A stretch of DNA of 64,000 nt from Scytonema hofmannii PCC 7110. Lineage in GTDB: Bacteria; Cyanobacteriota; Cyanobacteriia; Cyanobacteriales; Nostocaceae. Below the pieces are notes generated by a model that was not told the origin of the DNA, did not search any database, and worked only from the letters and a program-made list of their open reading frames with translations. Location of the stretch: assembly GCF_000346485.2 (NCBI RefSeq), contig NZ_KQ976354.1, positions 9,568,341-9,632,340 on the forward strand, given 5' to 3'. Below, in pieces: positions 60,123 through 64,000 of this stretch. The translations under genes were made by a program, and so were the position numbers. Every line of letters starts with the position of its first letter. Position 1 is the stretch's first letter.

Positions 60123-60863
60123 CATCAATTCTTCTGACATATCAAAGTTAGTAGTAACATTTTGCACGTCATCCAAACCCTCCAAAGAATCGATTAACTT
60201 TAAAAGCGATCGCGCTTGATCTAAATCTGTGACTTCTACGTTATTACCGGGAATCCAGCGTAATTCAACATCGCTCACCTGAAAACCTTTTTCTTTAAGG
60301 GTTTGGCTGAGGCTTTCCAAAATTGGCACTTCGGTAAATACCTCAGCCGTTTTATCCTCAGTCATCTCATAAGTATCAGCACCGCCCTCTAAGGATGCTT
60401 CTAAAAGCTGTTCTTCATCCACAACTCCATGCACCGTACAAACGCCTTTCTGGGCAAACATCCAACTGACACAGCCTGTTTCACCCAGGTTTCCACCATT
60501 TTTACTAAAGGCGGTACGCAAGTCAGCCGCAGTTCGGTTTCGATTGTCTGTCAGTGCTTCGATGAGAACAGCAACTCCAAGAGGACCGTATCCTTCATAG
60601 CGAATTGATTCTAAACTAGAATTATCGCCTGCAAACGTACCAGCACCTTTAGCGATCGCCCTTTCGATATTATCATTGGGAATTCCTGCAGCCTTTGCCT
60701 TTTCAATAGCAGTACGTAATTGAAAATTGCCAACAGGATCGGGTACTCCACTTCTGGCCGCGACAATAATTGCACGTGACAGTTGAGTAAAAGTCTTGCC
60801 TTTTTTTGCATCTACCACTGCCTTTTGGCGTTTAATATTTGCCCATTTACTATGTCCTGCCAT
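60105..60863 (-). CDS. YebC/PmpR family (TACO1-like) protein
   Basis: A 252-residue protein of the YebC/PmpR/TACO1 family, annotated as DNA-binding transcriptional regulator and, in recent work, also linked to translation of polyproline stretches. The start [20 protein letters not shown] is diagnostic, followed by [28 protein letters not shown] and [20 protein letters not shown]. The C-terminal end is normal up to about residue 245; the last few residues (TSDQ) come from the heptamer repeat. Standalone gene. ATG at 60863. Confidence 0.95.
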   Translation of the reverse strand: MAGHSKWANIKRQKAVVDAKKGKTFTQLSRAIIVAARSGVPDPVGNFQLRTAIEKAKAAGIPNDNIERAIAKGAGTFAGDNSSLESIRYEGYGPLGVAVLIEALTDNRNRTAADLRTAFSKNGGNLGETGCVSWMFAQKGVCTVHGVVDEEQLLEASLEGGADTYEMTEDKTAEVFTEVPILESLSQTLKEKGFQVSDVELRWIPGNNVEVTDLDQARSLLKLIDSLEGLDDVQNVTTNFDMSEELMMTSDQ

Positions 60864-61040
60864 ACGCGGAAATTATCAATACAAGCTTTTTAAAATTAGG
60901 ATATAACCTGATTTTATCCTTTGCCTAGTTCTGTTTCCGAAAAAGAAGCGTGCTATTGCACATCAACTGCGTCAAAATAAAGACAGAAATGTCCGCGATA
61001 AACGGCTACACATCTTCCTTGTACTAACAACCCAATTCTC

Positions 61041-61946
61041 ATGACCTCCTCTGCTTCCACCTCAGAATTTATATCAACAAAAACCTGGATTTGGCAAGGG
61101 TTTCCCATTTGTTATCAAACCCAGGGAACCTCCGGACCTGCTGTTGTTTTAGTACATGGCTTTGGCGCTTCATGGTGGCACTGGCGAAAAAATATACCTT
61201 CACTGGCAGAAAATTGCCGTGTGTTTGCGATTGATTTAATTGGTTTTGGTGGTTCGGCAAAACCAAAACCGGGAGAAAAAATTTTCTATACTTTTGAAAC
61301 GTGGGGACAGCAAATTGCGGACTTTTGCTGTGAAGTTGTGGGCGAACCAGCATTTTTAGTTGCTAACTCTGTTGGTTGTATTGTAGTGATGCAAACAGCA
61401 GTGGATAATCCAGAACTTGTCTTGGGAGTTGCCTTGCTCAATTGTTCTCTGCGACTGCTACACGATCGCAAACGGGTAACTTTACCCTGGCATCGTCGCT
61501 ATGGAGCACCTCTACTCCAACAGGTACTCTCCATTAAACCAATAGGAGACTTCTTTTTCAACCAAATTGCCAAACCAAAAACAGTACGGCAGATTCTCCT
61601 CAAAGCCTATGCTAATTCTGAGGCAGTCACAGAAGAATTAGTAGATATTCTGATGGAACCCGCACAAGATCCTGGTGCTGTTGCTGTGTTCCTTGCCTTT
61701 ACCGCATATTCTACCGGACCTCTACCCGAAGACCTATTACCTCAACTTCCATGCCCTGCAATTATTTTATGGGGAGCAGCCGACCCCTGGGAACCAATTG
61801 AATTAGGTAGAGAATTGGCTAATTATCCACAAGTACAAAAGTTTATTCCCTTAGAAGGCGTTGGGCATTGTCCGCAAGATGAAGCTCCTGAAGTTATCAA
61901 TCCAATTTTACAAGATTGGATTTGGGAGTTAGGACTGAAAAAGTAA
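61041..61946 (+). CDS. Alpha/beta hydrolase
   Basis: A 301-residue alpha/beta-hydrolase-fold protein. The oxyanion motif is VLVHGFGASWWHWRKNI, the nucleophile elbow is VANSVGCIVVMQ with Ser in place of the more usual GxSxG (NxVG here), the acid is in LWGAADPWEPIE and the His in LEGVGHCPQDEAPEV. Similar enzymes in plants and cyanobacteria act on chlorophyll precursors or lipids, so a pheophytinase- or esterase-like role is possible but not shown. ATG at 61041. It is convergent with the LCP gene, with a small inverted repeat in between. Confidence 0.87.
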   Translation: MTSSASTSEFISTKTWIWQGFPICYQTQGTSGPAVVLVHGFGASWWHWRKNIPSLAENCRVFAIDLIGFGGSAKPKPGEKIFYTFETWGQQIADFCCEVVGEPAFLVANSVGCIVVMQTAVDNPELVLGVALLNCSLRLLHDRKRVTLPWHRRYGAPLLQQVLSIKPIGDFFFNQIAKPKTVRQILLKAYANSEAVTEELVDILMEPAQDPGAVAVFLAFTAYSTGPLPEDLLPQLPCPAIILWGAADPWEPIELGRELANYPQVQKFIPLEGVGHCPQDEAPEVINPILQDWIWELGLKK

Positions 61947-62022
61947 CCGCAGATGCACGCAGACGAACGCAGATAGTTATCCATCAATTATCCGCGTCTG
62001 TCCGCGTGCGTCTGCGGTTCAA
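61946..62022. repeat. CCGCAGATGCACGCAGACG palindrome between convergent genes
   Basis: The sequence CCGCAGATGCACGCAGACG is met in reverse as CGTCTGTCCGCGTGCGTCTG before 62022, forming a long imperfect hairpin. A related unit lies at about 45212-45240. It could act as a bidirectional terminator. Confidence 0.7.
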
Positions 62023-62034
62023 AATTTCCTGTAA

Positions 62035-63465
62035 TTATGGTGCAACAGGGTTTTCCAACGTGCGGATTTTTTCTACCCAATCTTTCCCCACTTGGATACT
62101 GATATCAGAACCGAGGTTACCCGTACTTTCTACACGCACTTCCCCAAATCCTAAAGAATTGCGAATCGATTCAGCACTGTTACCATCACCTTGTTGAGCA
62201 ACAATGTGAGTCACTTCCAATGGTTCGCCCCAACTTTTAGCGATGTAAACGTTATTGTAACCAGCTTTTTGCAGCGCCTTAATTAAAGGTCGGAGATTGG
62301 TATTCTGGCTACCTGTACTGTCTTGAACAGCAACACGCAGTGAACCAGGCTCGCTAGAAAGAGGTATCAACTCCGATTTCACTTCAAAATGCTGAGCCAT
62401 CATAGTATCGATACGCTGTTTATCTGGTACCCAGTAGCTGGCTTCAAACTCTCCTGGTTGACTAAACCGACCGGGTAGCATCATCATTTGCATATTGGAG
62501 CGGTTTGTTCTGACTCCATAACCGACTAGCGCTAATAACTCCTCAACTGTTAAGTTAGTATCAATATTGTCTTTAACTACGTTAAGAATTTTAGGTAATT
62601 GAGTGACAGTAGCTGGGTTAAGTGATTGATCCATTAAGGCTCGCATCACCATTTGCTGCCTTTGAATGCGACCAATATCTCCATTTTCATCATGACGAAA
62701 ACGTAAAAGTTGTAACGCTTGGTCGCCATTAAGATGCTGTTTTCCAGCTTTTAAATTGATAAATAAGTGTTGAGATTCATCCTTATACTTCATATCCTTG
62801 GGAACGTAAACCGTGACTCCACCCAAGGCATCAATTAATTTGGCTACTCCCAAAACATTAATCCGAATATAGCGATCAATTCCTACTCCATCCAACACGT
62901 TACTAACAGTTTTGGCAGTTAAGGCTGGTCCACCAAGAACATTTGTGGCATTCATTTTCCTAGCATTATGCCCTTCTATTTTTGCACGGGTATCTCTAGG
63001 AATGGAAAGCATAACTAATTTTTTCTTCTCTGGATCGAATCTGATCAAGAGCATGACATCAGCTAGTCCATCAAAAGAATTGACTTGGGGATGATAACCT
63101 AGCTTAAGGCTTTCACTCGGTGGGTTCTGAACATCCTGTGGGAGTACGCTCATCCCCATAACTAATATGTTGACAGGACGGGTTAATTCGGAAAACCGCA
63201 GCCCATTCCCTGAGATGCGATCGCCATCAAACACTGCTGCTTCATCTGGGCTGAGGTTTGTTTGCATTAAAGGTGTACTTGTTAAAGAAACCGCTAACAG
63301 CGCTCCTGCTGTTGCTGACACCATTGCAATCCCACTCATCCCAACCCAAAACCACAACCAGCGTCCCAAACTATGGTTTTGAATATTTTTATCACTTGAG
63401 TCGGGGCGGGATGCTGAGTGGTTTCCTTGCGCCGAAGTTCTTTGAATGGTCACTGACTTCCTCAC
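62035..63465 (-). CDS. LytR-CpsA-Psr (LCP) family protein
   Basis: A 476-residue membrane-anchored protein. One transmembrane helix is at about residues 37-58 (FWVGMSGIAMVSATAGALLA). The LCP catalytic domain (about 90-310) shows VNILVMGMSVLPQDVQNPPS, DGLADVMLLIRFDPEKKKLV, LSIPRDTRAKIEG and GDQALQLLRFRHDENGDIGR with the Arg/Asp residues that hold the polyprenyl pyrophosphate substrate. A C-terminal LytR_C domain covers about 370-470. LCP enzymes attach polymers from lipid carriers to peptidoglycan; in cyanobacteria the acceptor could be exopolysaccharide or capsule. Start is GTG at 63465. Confidence 0.92.
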   Translation of the reverse strand: MRKSVTIQRTSAQGNHSASRPDSSDKNIQNHSLGRWLWFWVGMSGIAMVSATAGALLAVSLTSTPLMQTNLSPDEAAVFDGDRISGNGLRFSELTRPVNILVMGMSVLPQDVQNPPSESLKLGYHPQVNSFDGLADVMLLIRFDPEKKKLVMLSIPRDTRAKIEGHNARKMNATNVLGGPALTAKTVSNVLDGVGIDRYIRINVLGVAKLIDALGGVTVYVPKDMKYKDESQHLFINLKAGKQHLNGDQALQLLRFRHDENGDIGRIQRQQMVMRALMDQSLNPATVTQLPKILNVVKDNIDTNLTVEELLALVGYGVRTNRSNMQMMMLPGRFSQPGEFEASYWVPDKQRIDTMMAQHFEVKSELIPLSSEPGSLRVAVQDSTGSQNTNLRPLIKALQKAGYNNVYIAKSWGEPLEVTHIVAQQGDGNSAESIRNSLGFGEVRVESTGNLGSDISIQVGKDWVEKIRTLENPVAP

Positions 63466-63752
63466 ACTTACTGATAAAAAGTGAAAAATATGCTGTCTAA
63501 CTATAAAAACAGCTAAATCGACTTATAATAGCTAACTCTTTTTGATTATTAGCGGTAAATTTACCACTAGAGTGTTAACCAAAACACTTATTGCAGTAAT
63601 TCTCCTACTTTTTAGTAAATCCGGAGATGTTTTATTGAAGTATGGCAATAGAAAACTTGATTTGCCTAGAGCTGATTTGAAGAAAATGCCAAAGAAGAAG
63701 AAAATTACGTGAAAACACCGAAAATCATTTTTCATGAAGGTTCTTAAGACAA

Positions 63753-64000
63753 TTATTTTCCCAACCATCGTTCGGCAAATTCACTAAATCCAGATAGACG
63801 GTAAGACTTGCCTTTAACTATACGAACAATCAACAAAGTGCTAACTAAAAAGTATCCAGAGGTAAGAAAGCTATTAAGAATAAGTAGACGCAGTGTTAAA
63901 AAATCTGAACTTTCCGCGACCGTTGCTAACAAGAGGTATCCCAAAAGCCAGGTAAAAGCCAAAGTTATTGACAGACGACTGACCGCAAGTTGTTCCCGAG
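63753..64000 (-). CDS. Membrane protein, partial (continues past right edge)
   Basis: The 3' end of a gene whose frame is open to the right edge. The visible 81 or so residues contain two hydrophobic helices (LSITLAFTWLLGYLLLATVA and FLTSGYFLVSTLLIVRIVKG) separated by a short loop, and end SRLSGF-like as RLSGFSEFAERWLGK. TTG at 63962 is in frame but the homologous-looking sequence extends upstream (REQLAVSRLSITL), so the true start is outside the window. Family not recognised. The stretch 63466-63752, between it and the LCP gene, shows no gene. Confidence 0.7.
   Translation of the reverse strand, partial: REQLAVSRLSITLAFTWLLGYLLLATVAESSDFLTLRLLILNSFLTSGYFLVSTLLIVRIVKGKSYRLSGFSEFAERWLGK

Noticed and set aside
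63532-63768. Minus-strand frame of 78 codons between the LCP gene and the edge gene
   Set aside because: Composition is erratic, no ribosome-binding site is visible and it overlaps the end of the more credible edge gene.

Overview
The window looks like a chromosomal piece of a filamentous, probably heterocyst-forming cyanobacterium (Nostocales). The evidence is the many GCGATCGC (HIP1) sites, the phylum markers (RpaB, SasA, an NblB-like HEAT protein, a CCB-type cytochrome b6f assembly factor, two flavodiiron proteins, a PEP-CTERM protein), and the heptanucleotide short repeats (GGATTTT, CAGTGAC and TTAGTGG types) between genes. No rRNA, tRNA, CRISPR array or prophage was recognised.

Layout. 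0-7 kb: start of nusA, rimP with an attenuator-like terminator in its leader, a membrane protein, a peptidoglycan-binding protein, a ClpP-fold membrane protease, a lone HicB-like protein and a WD40 Ser/Thr kinase. 7-17 kb: two tandem membrane haem/HAMP sensors, a second Ser/Thr kinase, a phosphonate-type binding lipoprotein with a Uma2 nuclease, radA, rpaB, a b6f haem-assembly protein and a DUF456 protein. 17-25 kb: PEP-CTERM, NblB-like, CBS, SLH and glycosyltransferase genes, then sasA and mutT. 25-29 kb: an IS607-type relic with decayed tnpA and an apparently intact tnpB, then an RCK potassium-channel protein. 29-38 kb: a HipA-like kinase/HIRAN pair with a divergent 54-aa membrane peptide, LtrA, a cNMP/AAA+/polyferredoxin fusion and a sterol desaturase/SDR fusion. 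38-45 kb: efp-accB, arsR, GerMN, DUF2993, proS and an acyltransferase. 45-53 kb: a decaying defence island with VapBC, a truncated PLD/SNF2 helicase, an AlbA_2 protein, a broken DUF1156-type methyltransferase and an orphan adenine methylase. 53-64 kb: coaX, flv3B-flv1B, a peptidoglycan-binding/SPOR-like protein, YebC, an alpha/beta hydrolase, an LCP protein and the edge of a membrane gene.

Most of the window is housekeeping plus signalling. rpaB, the haem-assembly gene, the NblB-like gene and the flavodiiron pair relate to light and redox acclimation. The accessory parts are the TnpB relic, the HipA/HIRAN pair and the 45-53 kb island. Repeats have reshaped several coding ends: a MITE supplies a stop codon, heptamer repeats supply the ends of arsR and yebC and an insert in coaX, and 27-bp and 57-bp tandem repeats encode protein segments.

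The best candidates for undescribed biology are the HipA-like/HIRAN pair with its neighbouring membrane peptide and the cNMP-AAA+-polyferredoxin fusion. All assignments rest on reading motifs and remembered family features; no database search was run.
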